Part shown: positions 17,183 to 27,805 of the stretch, in pieces
Position numbering within the stretch: position 1 is the first letter of the stretch
Layout of the letters: the number at the start of each line of letters is the position of its first letter
NCBI RefSeq assembly: GCF_902506655.1
Contig: NZ_LR734817.1
Coordinates: forward strand, 62,001 to 126,000
Length of the DNA: 64,000 nucleotides
Origin: Marinoscillum sp. 108
GTDB taxonomy: Bacteria > Bacteroidota > Bacteroidia > Cytophagales > Cyclobacteriaceae
Reading direction: 5' to 3'
Position numbers and translations under genes: made by a program
The notes under the pieces: generated by a model
Database searches by the model: none
Told to the model about the DNA's origin: nothing
The model's input: the letters and a program-made list of their open reading frames with translations, nothing else

Positions 17183-20019
17183 TTGGTGTCTTTAGGGTTT
17201 AGCACATCCACAGTGACTTCAGCTACATAATAGTAAACCCCTGCGGGGAGCTCCTGTCCCCATTTGTTCTTTCCATCCCAATTAATGTAAATCCCTTCCG
17301 GGTTTTCAAATGAATTGTAGACATACAGCTCCGATCCCGATCGGTCAAAAACCCTGAAATCTACCTGAAGGACAAACCTGGGACAATCCGCATCGTTGAA
17401 ACTGGCAATGTTGAGTCCTTTTTTATAAAGTGGACTGAAAACATCATTGATGCCATCATTATTGGGAGTGAAAACATTCGGCAGTTTATAGACCGGACAG
17501 TTGTCATTGCAGATTTCCTCTGTCAGCTCACTCTCATTACCAGACCTGTCTACAGCTGAGATCCTGTAGCAACCCTTCAGAGAGGTAAGATCCGTATGAT
17601 CAAACCGTGTATCCGACGGGGTAGCAATGATTGAATAGTCTTCTTCGCGACCACTCGGCGTGAAGTACACATTGTAGAAGGAGATATCATCATCACAATC
17701 CGGATTTTCGTCAGATGTCCAGCTCAGACTCTGAGTATAGTTATTAGAACCACAAGGTTGACTGGCCAACATACTCGCACAATCCATTTGATCGGCAATG
17801 GTCACCACCGGAGGTGAACAAGGTGGAATGGTATCGTTGGGCTGGCCACATCCTATTTGGGAGCGATTGATCAAGGGTTCTGGAAGCAAAGGATTGAAGT
17901 AAGAGCCCTGAGCAGTCACCGCATAGCAGTATTCTATGTCTTCATCCAGCACCTCTCCATTAAAATCACCATTGTCCAGGTAGTAAAAACCTTCAGATGT
18001 AACATCCACAGAATCTATCAGCACCATTTGATCCAGATCCGTACTCACTACCTGATCCCTATAGATATAATGGTATGGATAATCCTGAACAGTATTGGAC
18101 CAGGGTACCGATGCTGCCCAATTGAGCTCAATTGACTTCAACAAAGGCCTCAGGGCCAACCGCACGCTACTGGCTGTGGCTGATGAGTCCACCAGCACAC
18201 CCCCGGCATCATAAAAGCGTACAAAATAATGGTAAGCATTTGCGAATGTATTGAGGCCAATATCGGTAAACACCGTATCGGTAATACCTGATGCTATTAG
18301 CTGATAAGGTTTGGTAGCGGAGGGATTCAAACCCTCCGCACGGAAAATATCATATTTATAGTCAGGAGGGTACAGTATCTGGTCTATCTGATACGGCGGA
18401 GCCCAGCGGACCAAAATCCTTCCATCCGTTTCACTGGTAGTGAGCACGTCCACATTGGTGATGGCTGGTGCATCGATGACGATGCTATCGCATACTTCCT
18501 CAGACACATAGCTCTCACCACCACCCGGCAAAGGGAAAGTAGCGACTAACCTGTAGCAATATTTCGCGCCGGGAGCCAGACCTTTCCCATCGTTGTTATC
18601 CAGGTATTCTGTGATCGGATTTTGAGTGTCGGGATCCAGCATGGGGATTTCATCGATCAGTCTGTAGCCCGAATTAGCAGGCATCCCTACATTACACTCG
18701 TCAGCCTCTATTTCAAACTCCCCCACTCTCCTCCATATCTGCATAGATTCGGCATTCACACAATTATATTTATCCCACTTCAGCCTGATGGATTTTCCTG
18801 TTTGAAGACTCGACTCCAGGCCTTTCGGAGAAGGCCCCACCACAGTGATCAATAGGGTTTCAAAATTCACTAATCTAGGCCCTACATCTGGGTTATCGGT
18901 GACCTTGAACTGCACCTCATAGGGTCGCACGCGCACATGGCCACATTCTGTTTCCCACTCAAACGATAAAAAACCTGGGGGGCCCTGAAAGGTGGCAGGA
19001 TCCGGCTTGTAAGTGGCTGAACTACCATTCACTTCAAAAGGACCTCCATAGGCCTCAAGCTTCACCTGCTGTCCATCAGGATCAGTACCCTGAATAATCT
19101 CGCTGACAGTCTCTCCAGCTTCTACGCACAAATCCTCCGGCACTTCCAGTTCCGGGCGTTCATTATCTGTTTTCTTCACTATGATTTGCATATCTCGGGT
19201 CACATACCCAAGCTTAAACCACTGCCCCGCCACTTGCCGCCACTCTTCAATGACAAAGGCCACATTGTATTCAGCCACATCTCCCTGATTCAGCACGTCG
19301 CCCGGAGCATCCCACTCCAGGTCTCCCCGCACCGGGTCCATTGTCAGTTTAGCGAAATCATTCAGCGCTTCATTGCCCTGATTGGGGATGGTGTAAAATT
19401 CGGGAGCATTCATAACACGATAGTTATTCACCTCGGCACCACGGGCCTGCTTAGGGATTACAAATTTGTACGAAAGGCTGTCTCCGTCCGGATCAAAGGC
19501 TCCGGGGTTATGAATAAATTTGGCACCCACTGCGGCAAAGTCTATAGGGGGCACTAAAAGCACAGGCGTGTTATTCAAACCGAAAAAAGGGTCGATCACA
19601 ATCATGGACTCCACATAAAACGTGGTATTCACTGAATTATCCATGTTAATGATTCCCTCATTGCGAAACTTCTCTTCATAACTCACCACGTAGGAGTTGG
19701 CAGCCTGGTAGGTATGCACCACTTTGAACTGCACCATTTCTATTTCATTGTCGATAGGCGTCTCCACAATATTGAAACCCCGCTCCTGAATTTCGCTATC
19801 GCCAAACCGAAAAATACCATCACCAAAATGAATGACCGATCCGGAATCCCGATATCCGGTGAAAGTAAATTCATAAGTCAACGTGAGATTGTTGATTCGC
19901 TTGGCGGTGATTTCACCTGCACGAATGTGAGTGGCATAAGCACTACTGATGCTCAAACCCAACAGGATGAGCCAGCAAGCTATTTTGATAACGAAAGGAT
20001 TAACCGTGCTATTCTTCAT
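17146..20019 (-). CDS. secreted protein with gliding-motility-associated (type B) T9SS C-terminal domain
   Basis: A 957-residue exported protein. It has a signal peptide (about 1-29, ending SSAYA), an N-terminal region with PKD/cadherin-like character (FDPDGDSLSYKF) shared with the adjacent upstream gene, fibronectin-like segments in the middle, and a gliding-motility-associated C-terminal domain. The last part shows the clear consensus LPNVFTPNNDGINDVF followed by 'FDRSGSELYVY' and 'DGKNKWGQELPAGVYYY'. That domain is a type B T9SS sorting signal, so the protein is expected on the cell surface or in the medium. It starts 5 nt after the related 445-residue gene. Confidence 0.88.
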   Translation of the reverse strand: MKNSTVNPFVIKIACWLILLGLSISSAYATHIRAGEITAKRINNLTLTYEFTFTGYRDSGSVIHFGDGIFRFGDSEIQERGFNIVETPIDNEIEMVQFKVVHTYQAANSYVVSYEEKFRNEGIINMDNSVNTTFYVESMIVIDPFFGLNNTPVLLVPPIDFAAVGAKFIHNPGAFDPDGDSLSYKFVIPKQARGAEVNNYRVMNAPEFYTIPNQGNEALNDFAKLTMDPVRGDLEWDAPGDVLNQGDVAEYNVAFVIEEWRQVAGQWFKLGYVTRDMQIIVKKTDNERPELEVPEDLCVEAGETVSEIIQGTDPDGQQVKLEAYGGPFEVNGSSATYKPDPATFQGPPGFLSFEWETECGHVRVRPYEVQFKVTDNPDVGPRLVNFETLLITVVGPSPKGLESSLQTGKSIRLKWDKYNCVNAESMQIWRRVGEFEIEADECNVGMPANSGYRLIDEIPMLDPDTQNPITEYLDNNDGKGLAPGAKYCYRLVATFPLPGGGESYVSEEVCDSIVIDAPAITNVDVLTTSETDGRILVRWAPPYQIDQILYPPDYKYDIFRAEGLNPSATKPYQLIASGITDTVFTDIGLNTFANAYHYFVRFYDAGGVLVDSSATASSVRLALRPLLKSIELNWAASVPWSNTVQDYPYHYIYRDQVVSTDLDQMVLIDSVDVTSEGFYYLDNGDFNGEVLDEDIEYCYAVTAQGSYFNPLLPEPLINRSQIGCGQPNDTIPPCSPPVVTIADQMDCASMLASQPCGSNNYTQSLSWTSDENPDCDDDISFYNVYFTPSGREEDYSIIATPSDTRFDHTDLTSLKGCYRISAVDRSGNESELTEEICNDNCPVYKLPNVFTPNNDGINDVFSPLYKKGLNIASFNDADCPRFVLQVDFRVFDRSGSELYVYNSFENPEGIYINWDGKNKWGQELPAGVYYYVAEVTVDVLNPKDTKWTLNGWLQILK

Positions 20020-20024
20020 TCAAA

Positions 20025-21362
20025 TCATTCAACAATTAGCAACTTTTTCACCCCAATCAAACGATCAAAACCATCGAAAAATTGGATAATATAAGTTCCA
20101 GGCTGCAAATTACCTTGATGGCTTAAAGATACTAAAGGATTTTGGACCATTTCTGCATAAATCTGTTTGCCCGATAGGGTAATGATTTTATAATAGGAAA
20201 GGTTGCCTGATCTATCGTTTATTTTAAAATCTCCATCCGACGGATTGGGATACACAGAAATATCTTCCGAATGGGGTGGAGCACCAGTCACCACACTTCT
20301 GATCGCTGTAAATGATTCACAATCCTGACTGTAAAAAACATTCCTACTCTGGACATAACCCTCGGAGTGGACCCTGATATGCCCATAATCGTAGCTTTTT
20401 GTGGATGGAATCAGATCAAAATAAAAAATGGTGTCTTTATGAATAGATAGGTCATTCAGGGAAGCAGAAGTACTCCCATCCAACAACTGATAAAAAGGCA
20501 GCTCCACTTGTAAAGAGCACTGGTCTACCTGCTGCACCTTCAGGTAAAACTCCTCCGCATCACACACTGAAAGCACGCCTTCTAAAGTTGGGTGATCCAG
20601 TGAAGAAGCGATGACTTCAGCATTAAAATCCAAAATCGTCTGACTCAGTGTAAACCAACTTCCCTCCTGCTCTCTCATCTCCTCCACCTGGATGGCAAAA
20701 GTATAAAGTGGCTCATGTCCAGAGGGATGATCCCCTACATCCCATGACATATTACCGGTAAAAGGGTCCATTGCAGCTCCTGCAAAATGATAGCCGGATA
20801 CTGGCATATCCCTCCCTTTCTTCGGTGTAACCAAACTAAAGACCAGCAAATCCCCATCTGCATCATTCACTTGTAAGGCCTGAGCAAACCTACCCGCGTT
20901 GGCAGCTAGCAATAAATGCGATGCATCAAACACCGGAAAAGAGTTTTGAAAAAACGGATCGATCAAAAAAGTAGTCTCTATATAAAAACTTTCATTGCCA
21001 GAGTTATTGACATTCATGACTCCTTCAGTCCGGTGGTTCTCCACATAACTCACCTTGTACGCTCCGGGAGCAGCGTAGGTATGTGACACCTCAAAGGCAA
21101 CCAAATCATGATGATCTGATATCGGCTTGCGGTTCACTACCACCTCCGCACTATTGACTGCTCCGTCACCGAAAGACAAAACTCCGCTCCCAAAGTGGAC
21201 AGAGGAAGCTGCGTCACTAAAACCACAGACACTGAATGTGACAGTAGTACCTTCCACCTTTTTGATACTGATGTACCCACCAGCAATGTGCGTAGCACCT
21301 GCCGTATACGCTATCACAGACAGCATGAAAGCAATAAATATTTTTCTTGATTCTTCAAACAT
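20025..21362 (-). CDS. secreted protein with type A T9SS sorting domain, paralogue of its neighbour
   Basis: A 445-residue exported protein with a signal peptide (about 1-22). Its first 230 or so residues align by eye with the downstream 957-residue protein: ATHI start, HFG.G...FGDG, SHTY...Y.VSY, then NNS...FYIET..IDPFF and DADGD. The tail SVYPNPSDGDFKI...LSGKQI...LQPGTYIIQF is a type A T9SS sorting domain (Por secretion tail). The two genes look like a tandem duplication whose sorting ends differ. No enzymatic function is visible. Confidence 0.86.
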   Translation of the reverse strand: MFEESRKIFIAFMLSVIAYTAGATHIAGGYISIKKVEGTTVTFSVCGFSDAASSVHFGSGVLSFGDGAVNSAEVVVNRKPISDHHDLVAFEVSHTYAAPGAYKVSYVENHRTEGVMNVNNSGNESFYIETTFLIDPFFQNSFPVFDASHLLLAANAGRFAQALQVNDADGDLLVFSLVTPKKGRDMPVSGYHFAGAAMDPFTGNMSWDVGDHPSGHEPLYTFAIQVEEMREQEGSWFTLSQTILDFNAEVIASSLDHPTLEGVLSVCDAEEFYLKVQQVDQCSLQVELPFYQLLDGSTSASLNDLSIHKDTIFYFDLIPSTKSYDYGHIRVHSEGYVQSRNVFYSQDCESFTAIRSVVTGAPPHSEDISVYPNPSDGDFKINDRSGNLSYYKIITLSGKQIYAEMVQNPLVSLSHQGNLQPGTYIIQFFDGFDRLIGVKKLLIVE

Positions 21363-21470
21363 CTCAGATAAACACAGGGTTCGCCATTCAAAACAGTTAA
21401 ATTAGAGAATAACCCCTAACTGAACTTAAACTAAGTTATTTAGACAGATTCAAAATAAGGCCGTAGATTG

Positions 21471-21498
21471 TTTGGGTGGAACTTGGGGACTACCTTTG
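21471..21498 (+). promoter_or_regulatory. promoter of sdhCAB
   Basis: TTTG at 21471-21474 and TACCTTTG at 21491-21498 match the Bacteroidota -33/-7 consensus with good spacing. Transcription should begin near 21505, leaving a leader of about 27 nt before sdhC. Confidence 0.7.
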
Positions 21499-21531
21499 AA
21501 TCCGACATAAATTAGAAATTCAGATAATCAT

Positions 21532-22197
21532 ATGAGTTGGTTTTCCAATACCTTTTCGAGTACCATAGGCAGAAAGTTTGCTATGGCCCTTTCGGCAATA
21601 TTCCTGGTCTTATTCCTGCTAATGCACCTGACGACCAACATGCTTTCGGTGATCAGTGCAGATGCCTTTAATGAGGCCTCCCATTTCATGGGTACCAATC
21701 CGGTGGTGCAATTTCTGCTTCAGCCGGTATTGATCTTTGCTGTTGTGTTTCACTTTGTGATGGGGTTTGTGCTGGAAGCAAAAAACAGAGCATCTCGCCC
21801 CATGAAGTATGCTAAAAAAGACACTGGAAATGCGACATGGATGTCTCAAAACATGATCTACAGTGGGCTGGTAATACTGGCTTTTCTGGCTCTCCATTTC
21901 ATCGATTTCTGGATTCCGGAGATCAATTACAAATATGTGGCTCAGTTGCCTGAAGTAACCGACCGCTACTATGGCGAAATGGTACACAAGTTTCAGAATC
22001 CACTAAGAGTCGGTGCCTATGTGATTTCCTTTGTGCTGTTAGCCCTTCACTTGCTGCATGGTTTTCAGTCATCGCTTCAGTCCATGGGGATCAACAACAA
22101 GTTTACCCCGGCCATCAAAAAATTCACTCAGGCTTATGCCATCGTTATCCCAATAGGATTCGTTTTGATCGCTCTTTATCACTTTATCAATCACTAA
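21532..22197 (+). CDS. sdhC: succinate dehydrogenase/fumarate reductase cytochrome b subunit
   Basis: The 221-residue single-polypeptide membrane anchor (five helices) of a Bacillus/Wolinella-like complex II, expected to carry two b haems and the menaquinone site. Histidines are placed in helices, for example [23 protein letters not shown] and [11 protein letters not shown]. This type of anchor fits a menaquinone-using bacterium. It is the first gene of sdhCAB, with 7 nt to sdhA. Confidence 0.93.
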   Translation: MSWFSNTFSSTIGRKFAMALSAIFLVLFLLMHLTTNMLSVISADAFNEASHFMGTNPVVQFLLQPVLIFAVVFHFVMGFVLEAKNRASRPMKYAKKDTGNATWMSQNMIYSGLVILAFLALHFIDFWIPEINYKYVAQLPEVTDRYYGEMVHKFQNPLRVGAYVISFVLLALHLLHGFQSSLQSMGINNKFTPAIKKFTQAYAIVIPIGFVLIALYHFINH

Positions 22198-22204
22198 TCA
22201 AGTC

Positions 22205-24214
22205 ATGCAAATAGGTTCTAATTTTCCCTCTCAACTACCAGAAGGCCCACTTGCAGATAAGTGGACAAATTATAAAAATCATATCAACCTGGTTAACCCC
22301 GCCAACAAACGCCTTATCGACGTTATCGTTGTTGGAAGCGGACTGGCAGGAGGTTCAGCCTCAGCCACCCTTGCAGAGCTTGGGTATAACGTAAAGACAT
22401 TTTGCTTTCAGGATTCCCCCAGAAGGGCTCACTCCATTGCAGCTCAGGGTGGTATCAACGCAGCTAAGAATTACCAGGGTGATGGTGACTCTACCTACAG
22501 ATTATTTTACGATACTGTAAAGGGTGGAGATTACCGCTCTCGTGAGGCCAACGTTTACAGACTGGCCGAAGTTTCTGCCAATATCATTGACCAATGTGTA
22601 GCTCAGGGAGTACCCTTTGCCCGTGATTATGGTGGGCTACTGGATAACCGATCATTTGGAGGAGTACTGGTGTCGAGAACATTCTATGCGAAAGGTCAGA
22701 CGGGTCAGCAGCTCCTACTGGGTGCATACTCGGCCATGAACAGGCAGATAGCCCGTGGGAAAATAAAGATGTACAACCGCCATGAGATGCTGGAACTGGT
22801 CATGGTAGACGGAAAAGCACGGGGTATCATTGCCCGTGATCTGGTAACAGGTGAAATAGAAAGGCACTCTGCTCACGCTGTAGTGATTGCTTCCGGTGGA
22901 TATGGTAACGTATTTTTCCTCTCCACCAACGCCATGGGCAGCAACGTGTCAGCCACCTGGAAAATTCACAAGAAAGGTGCCTGGTTTGCTAACCCATGTT
23001 ATACCCAAATTCACCCTACCTGTATCCCGGTATCCGGTGATCACCAATCCAAACTGACCCTCATGTCTGAATCATTGAGGAATGACGGCAGAATATGGGT
23101 ACCCAAAAAGAAAGAAGATGTAGAAGCCATTCGGGCCGGAAAGCTGAAAGCTAAAGACCTGCCTGAGGAAGACCGGGACTATTATCTGGAAAGAAGATAT
23201 CCCGCCTTTGGTAACCTCGTGCCTCGTGATGTGGCCTCAAGAGCTGCCAAAGAAAGGTGTGATGCCGGATTTGGCGTGAATGCCACCGGAGAAGCCGTAT
23301 ACCTGGACTTTGCTGCAGCCATAGAGCGGTATGGCAAAGAGCAGGCTCACCTGAAAGGACTCGATGAAAATGACAAAAAAGTGGTGACCGACCTGGGCAA
23401 GGAAGTGATCAAGTCTAAGTACGGCAATCTTTTCCAGATGTATGAGAAGATCGTAGATGACAATCCATACGAGATGCCCATGATGATCTACCCAGCGGTG
23501 CACTACACCATGGGTGGTACCTGGGTGGATTACAACCTGATGTCCACCATCCCGGGCTGTTATGTGATAGGTGAGGCCAACTTCTCAGATCACGGAGCAA
23601 ACAGACTGGGAGCTTCAGCTCTGATGCAGGGGCTTGCTGATGGATATTTCGTATTGCCCTATACCATAGGAGACTACTTGTCCAATGACATCAGAACAGG
23701 GAAAATCCCAACAGATACCCCTGAGTTTGACGAAGCAGAGAAAAGCGTACGGGATCAGTTGGAGAGGCTCATCAACAACAAGGGTACTAAATCAGTCGAT
23801 TACTTCCACAAGAAGCTGGGCAAAGTAATGTGGGACAAAGTAGGTATGGCCAGAAATGCTCAGGGGTTGAAAGAGGCGATGGTTGAAATCAAAGAAATCC
23901 GGGAAGCCTTCTGGAAGGATGTGAAAATCCCGGGTACGCTCAACGAATACAATGAAGAGTTGGCCAAAGCCGGACGAGTAGCTGATTTCCTTGAATTGGG
24001 TGAATTGTTTGCCAAAGACGCCTTACACCGTGAGGAATCTTGTGGTGGGCACTTCAGAGAAGAACACCAAACTCCAGAGGGAGAGGCTAAAAGAAACCCT
24101 GAATTTCAATATGCTGCTGCCTGGGAATATAAAGGCGAACCCGGAGATGCTGTCCTTCACAAAGAAGAGTTGAAATACGAAAACATCGAAGTAAAAGAAA
24201 GAAGTTACAAGTAA
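22205..24214 (+). CDS. sdhA: succinate dehydrogenase flavoprotein subunit
   Basis: A 669-residue FAD subunit that oxidises succinate to fumarate. It shows the dinucleotide loop [11 protein letters not shown] (about residues 39-49), the covalent-FAD region [17 protein letters not shown], and the active-site segment in 'HPTCIPVSG' and '[11 protein letters not shown]'. Its length is on the long side, as in the Bacillus-type enzymes with a single membrane anchor. Confidence 0.97.
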   Translation: MQIGSNFPSQLPEGPLADKWTNYKNHINLVNPANKRLIDVIVVGSGLAGGSASATLAELGYNVKTFCFQDSPRRAHSIAAQGGINAAKNYQGDGDSTYRLFYDTVKGGDYRSREANVYRLAEVSANIIDQCVAQGVPFARDYGGLLDNRSFGGVLVSRTFYAKGQTGQQLLLGAYSAMNRQIARGKIKMYNRHEMLELVMVDGKARGIIARDLVTGEIERHSAHAVVIASGGYGNVFFLSTNAMGSNVSATWKIHKKGAWFANPCYTQIHPTCIPVSGDHQSKLTLMSESLRNDGRIWVPKKKEDVEAIRAGKLKAKDLPEEDRDYYLERRYPAFGNLVPRDVASRAAKERCDAGFGVNATGEAVYLDFAAAIERYGKEQAHLKGLDENDKKVVTDLGKEVIKSKYGNLFQMYEKIVDDNPYEMPMMIYPAVHYTMGGTWVDYNLMSTIPGCYVIGEANFSDHGANRLGASALMQGLADGYFVLPYTIGDYLSNDIRTGKIPTDTPEFDEAEKSVRDQLERLINNKGTKSVDYFHKKLGKVMWDKVGMARNAQGLKEAMVEIKEIREAFWKDVKIPGTLNEYNEELAKAGRVADFLELGELFAKDALHREESCGGHFREEHQTPEGEAKRNPEFQYAAAWEYKGEPGDAVLHKEELKYENIEVKERSYK

Positions 24215-24252
24215 TAGCCGCAAGGCACTTTACGGAAAATAAATACCGAATT

Positions 24253-24996
24253 ATGGACCTTAAACTAAAAATTTGGCGTCAGAAAAACGCCGGCGATAAA
24301 GGGAAGATTGTCAACTATGACATCAAGGATGTGTCCCCTGATATGTCATTCCTGGAAATGCTTGATGTTCTCAACGATGAGCTTATCGGCAAGGGAGACG
24401 ATCCCGTAGCCTTCGATCATGATTGCAGGGAAGGCATCTGTGGTGCTTGCTCTCTTCAGATCAACGGAAAACCGCATGGTCCGGACTCAGCCATCACCAC
24501 CTGCCAGCTCCACATGAGAAAATTCAAAGATGGAGACACCGTGTACATCGAACCATTCAGAGCCAAGGCTTTCCCGGTGATCAAGGATTTGATCGTGGAC
24601 AGAAGCTCTTTTGACAGAATACAGCATGCTGGTGGGTATATTTCGGTGAACACCTCGGGAAACACTCAGGATGCCAATTCGATTCCGATCAATAAGGAAG
24701 ATGCTGACAATGCATTTGATGCAGCTACTTGTATCGGCTGTGGTGCCTGTGTAGCAGCATGCAAAAACGCATCTGCGATGCTCTTTGTCTCTGCCAAAGT
24801 CTCCCAATTTGCCCTGCTGCCTCAGGGACAGGTGGAGCGTAAGATGAGGGCTGAGAAAATGGTGGCACAAATGGATGAAGAAGGCTTCGGCGCTTGTACC
24901 AATACTGGTGCATGTGCGGCAGAATGCCCCAAGGAAATTAGCCTGACCAACATAGCCAGGCTGAACCGGGAGTTTCTCTCCTCCAGTTTCACCTAA
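24253..24996 (+). CDS. sdhB: succinate dehydrogenase iron-sulfur subunit
   Basis: A 247-residue subunit with three Fe-S clusters. The [2Fe-2S] cysteines are in CREGICGAC with a later Cys in ITTC; the [4Fe-4S]/[3Fe-4S] sites are in [11 protein letters not shown] and [12 protein letters not shown]. It lies 38 nt after sdhA and ends shortly before a strong terminator. Confidence 0.97.
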   Translation: MDLKLKIWRQKNAGDKGKIVNYDIKDVSPDMSFLEMLDVLNDELIGKGDDPVAFDHDCREGICGACSLQINGKPHGPDSAITTCQLHMRKFKDGDTVYIEPFRAKAFPVIKDLIVDRSSFDRIQHAGGYISVNTSGNTQDANSIPINKEDADNAFDAATCIGCGACVAACKNASAMLFVSAKVSQFALLPQGQVERKMRAEKMVAQMDEEGFGACTNTGACAAECPKEISLTNIARLNREFLSSSFT

Positions 24997-25009
24997 AACT
25001 AAAAATTCA

Positions 25010-25036
25010 AACCCCGATATCCTCGGGGTTTTTTAT
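25010..25036 (+). terminator. intrinsic terminator of sdhCAB
   Basis: Stem AACCCCGA / TCGGGGTT (25010-25017 with 25023-25030, loop TATCC) followed by a T tract. Confidence 0.9.
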
Positions 25037-25040
25037 TGCG

Positions 25041-25071
25041 TTTAAATTCAAATGATTCCTTAGTATCTTCG
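25041..25071 (+). promoter_or_regulatory. candidate promoter of the 25091-27805 gene
   Basis: TATCTTCG (25064-25071) is close to TAnnTTTG, with TTTAA (25041-25045) upstream at suitable spacing. It would give a leader of only about 13 nt. Confidence 0.4.
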
Positions 25072-25090
25072 TGCTAAAATCAGCGATCTG

Positions 25091-27805
25091 TTGAAGCGGT
25101 TTCTCCTTTTCTTATCAATTGTATTACTCCTGGGTGCCGGATATTTCACTTATGACAAATGGGTGAAAAACGCTGACCTCACCCTGTGGTCTTTTGTGCC
25201 GGGCACTTCCGTTCTGGTCTATGAGACCTCTACACCACTGGTTTCACTGGAGGAAATCAAGCAAACAAGCATCTGGAAAAACCTCAGCTACCTCCAGGAA
25301 GTCGAGAACATCGACAAAAACATAGACCTGCTGGACAGCCTGGCTGGCAAGGGAAATTTCCGAAATTTCTTTGCAGAGAATCCATTGCTGATTTCCCTCA
25401 ATATTACCTCCAGTAAGTCATTTGACTTTCTCTTTGTGGTAGAGATTCAAAACCTCTCGCAGCAAACTTTCATTAGCAAAGCTCAGGCCCATTTCCAGGA
25501 TGCCAACTACGTGAAGCGCACGAGAGAATACGAAGGGTTTACCATCACCGAACTGGTGGGTGATGGCCCCGACAATAGTTTTACTTACATTTTTTACAAG
25601 AACTACTTCATCGGAAGTTTCTCCGCATTTCTGGTGGAAGATGCTATCCGTACAGTCTCCTATGAGGAAACCACGGGATTTGATCAGAAAAATCCAGAGC
25701 TGAAACGCCTCACTAAACTCGAAAGAGATCATGGTAACATCTACCTAAACATAGAAAGGGTTCCAGCGCTCATCAATATCTTCACTCAAGATCCCACCAA
25801 CCTGGATTTGGGTAAATCGGCTTTTCTGGATCTCAAAGTGGGAGATAAAACTGCCAACCTTACCGGCTTTTCTTTTGTAGATCAGCCAACCCAGTTTCTG
25901 AGTAATTTCCGCACTTCTTCCGGAGCAGAATTTGACATTGCCAATATCATTCCCATTGAAGCATCCTGGTTTTACCACTTCAGTACAAAGGATCCTGCTG
26001 CATTGGGCACATCTCTCCAGCAGTATTATCAAGCCACCGCACCTGATGTTCTAAAATACCAAGCCAAACTCCTGAAGGACGCAGACTTTGATGTGAACTA
26101 CACCTTCAACCTGATGGATGAAGAAATAGGGTTGATCACGATGGAATCAGCCGCTACCGGCGAACATCACCAACTTCTGATTTTGGAAGTGAACGACATG
26201 GGTGAAGCCCTTAAGTTTTTCAACTCAGCAGGCGAGCGACATATGCTCACCACCGGCGACACACTGTATCATGAGCAATACGGTGATTATGAAATCCGTA
26301 AGCTTCCCGTTGCCAACTTTCCTTATGCACTATTGGGTAACCTGGCGCGAGGTTTTGAAGATTCCTATTACCTCCAGTATCGCAATAATCTGGTGTTTAG
26401 CAACAACCTTCAACAGCTCAAAAATTTCACCATCTCCATAGAAAATGAGGGCACATGGACCAAGTCCCTTCGGATCAGTCACTTTCTGGATCAAACCAAT
26501 AAAGAGGCCAGCTTCAGCTTGTTTGTGAATACACCAAGAGCGTGGAATCAGCTATTAAACGGCCTGAAGCCATCGTGGAAAGACTATCTCGCTGAGCATC
26601 AGTTTTCCTTTAAAAATCTGGAGTTTCTGGCTTTTCAGTTCAGCACAGTGGATGATAAATTTTACACCAACCTCACCATTTATCAGCCAAACCTGCCAAA
26701 CAGAAGTATACCCGAACGCATCAAAACATTGAGGTCTATCACCCTTCCTGATTTTATCAAAACCAAACCCTGGCTTGTTACCAACCACAATAACAAACTC
26801 AAAGAAGTATTTGTGCAGGATACTGCTAATAATGTGTACCTCATTGGTTCCGATTTTTCGGTCATCTGGGATAAGTCCATCTCAGCGCCCATCATCAGTG
26901 ATGTAAGGCAAATTGATTATTATAAAAATGGAAAACTACAGTACATTTTCGCCACGAAAGAGGCCGTGCACATACTGGATCGCACAGGGGCTTACCTCCC
27001 CGAATTTCCTAAAAAACTTGCTCAAATAAAGGAAATAGAGCATTTCGGCATCATTGATTATGACAACACGAAAAATTACCGGTATGCCATCACTGATGAC
27101 AAAGGCCTGATGTACCTCACCGACAAAGACCTGAAACCCCTGCCAGGCTGGAGTCCTAAAAACTTCGAAAAACCCCTCGTGCAAGCACCATTGCATCGGA
27201 GGATAGATGGGAAAGATGTGATCATTGCTATCCGTAAAGATGGTAAGCTCTTTGTCCTCAACCGAAAAGGTGACAACTATGCCAGCTTCCCCCTCGAGAC
27301 CAACTCGGAAATATCCGACGACCTGTTTGTGAGCAGTGCCAACAGCCTCGATAAATCCACGATTACCCTGCTGACCACCAGTGGTGAGTTAATGGAAATC
27401 AGCCTGAAAGGCCGACTTACCCGGCGGGAGCAATTGTACAAACCCGGTGCAAAAACCGATTTTCAGATCATTGAAGACGTGACCGGCGATGCTTACGTTA
27501 TTTTGCGCAGAACAGAAAATAGCTATGAGGTACTTGATGAAAATGGTCTGGTTTTATTTGAGAAAAACTACTTCTCCAATACTCCACTTTATCATCAGTA
27601 CTATCATTTGGGAGCAGGTACAGAATTCATTGTTTTTGTGGATCCGGGTGGATCCTACCTCTATCTCTATGACCGAGAGGGTCAATTGCTCACCGGGAGA
27701 CCCCTTACCGCTACTCAGCCTATTTCGGTCATGCAGTATGAAAATGAGTTCCAGATCTACCGTGCCGTAGACAGAAACCTGGAACTCATCTCTGTGTCAT
27801 TCTAA
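25091..27805 (+). CDS. large membrane-anchored or exported protein of unknown function
   Basis: A 904-residue protein starting at a TTG codon. The TTG is supported because it is directly followed by a clear membrane or signal segment (KRFLLFLSIVLLLGAGYF), and no in-frame ATG lies near. Residues about 30-540 form a globular region without motifs I recognise, with regularly spaced aromatic and polar segments. From about residue 550 to the end the sequence has repeated beta-strand blocks (for example 'VFVQDTANNVYLIGSD', 'AVHILDRTGAYLPEFP', 'KLFVLNRKGDNYASFP') that look like blades of a beta-propeller. It follows sdhB with its own likely promoter and overlaps the convergent MATE gene by 4 nt. The role is unknown. 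Confidence 0.7.
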   Translation: MKRFLLFLSIVLLLGAGYFTYDKWVKNADLTLWSFVPGTSVLVYETSTPLVSLEEIKQTSIWKNLSYLQEVENIDKNIDLLDSLAGKGNFRNFFAENPLLISLNITSSKSFDFLFVVEIQNLSQQTFISKAQAHFQDANYVKRTREYEGFTITELVGDGPDNSFTYIFYKNYFIGSFSAFLVEDAIRTVSYEETTGFDQKNPELKRLTKLERDHGNIYLNIERVPALINIFTQDPTNLDLGKSAFLDLKVGDKTANLTGFSFVDQPTQFLSNFRTSSGAEFDIANIIPIEASWFYHFSTKDPAALGTSLQQYYQATAPDVLKYQAKLLKDADFDVNYTFNLMDEEIGLITMESAATGEHHQLLILEVNDMGEALKFFNSAGERHMLTTGDTLYHEQYGDYEIRKLPVANFPYALLGNLARGFEDSYYLQYRNNLVFSNNLQQLKNFTISIENEGTWTKSLRISHFLDQTNKEASFSLFVNTPRAWNQLLNGLKPSWKDYLAEHQFSFKNLEFLAFQFSTVDDKFYTNLTIYQPNLPNRSIPERIKTLRSITLPDFIKTKPWLVTNHNNKLKEVFVQDTANNVYLIGSDFSVIWDKSISAPIISDVRQIDYYKNGKLQYIFATKEAVHILDRTGAYLPEFPKKLAQIKEIEHFGIIDYDNTKNYRYAITDDKGLMYLTDKDLKPLPGWSPKNFEKPLVQAPLHRRIDGKDVIIAIRKDGKLFVLNRKGDNYASFPLETNSEISDDLFVSSANSLDKSTITLLTTSGELMEISLKGRLTRREQLYKPGAKTDFQIIEDVTGDAYVILRRTENSYEVLDENGLVLFEKNYFSNTPLYHQYYHLGAGTEFIVFVDPGGSYLYLYDREGQLLTGRPLTATQPISVMQYENEFQIYRAVDRNLELISVSF

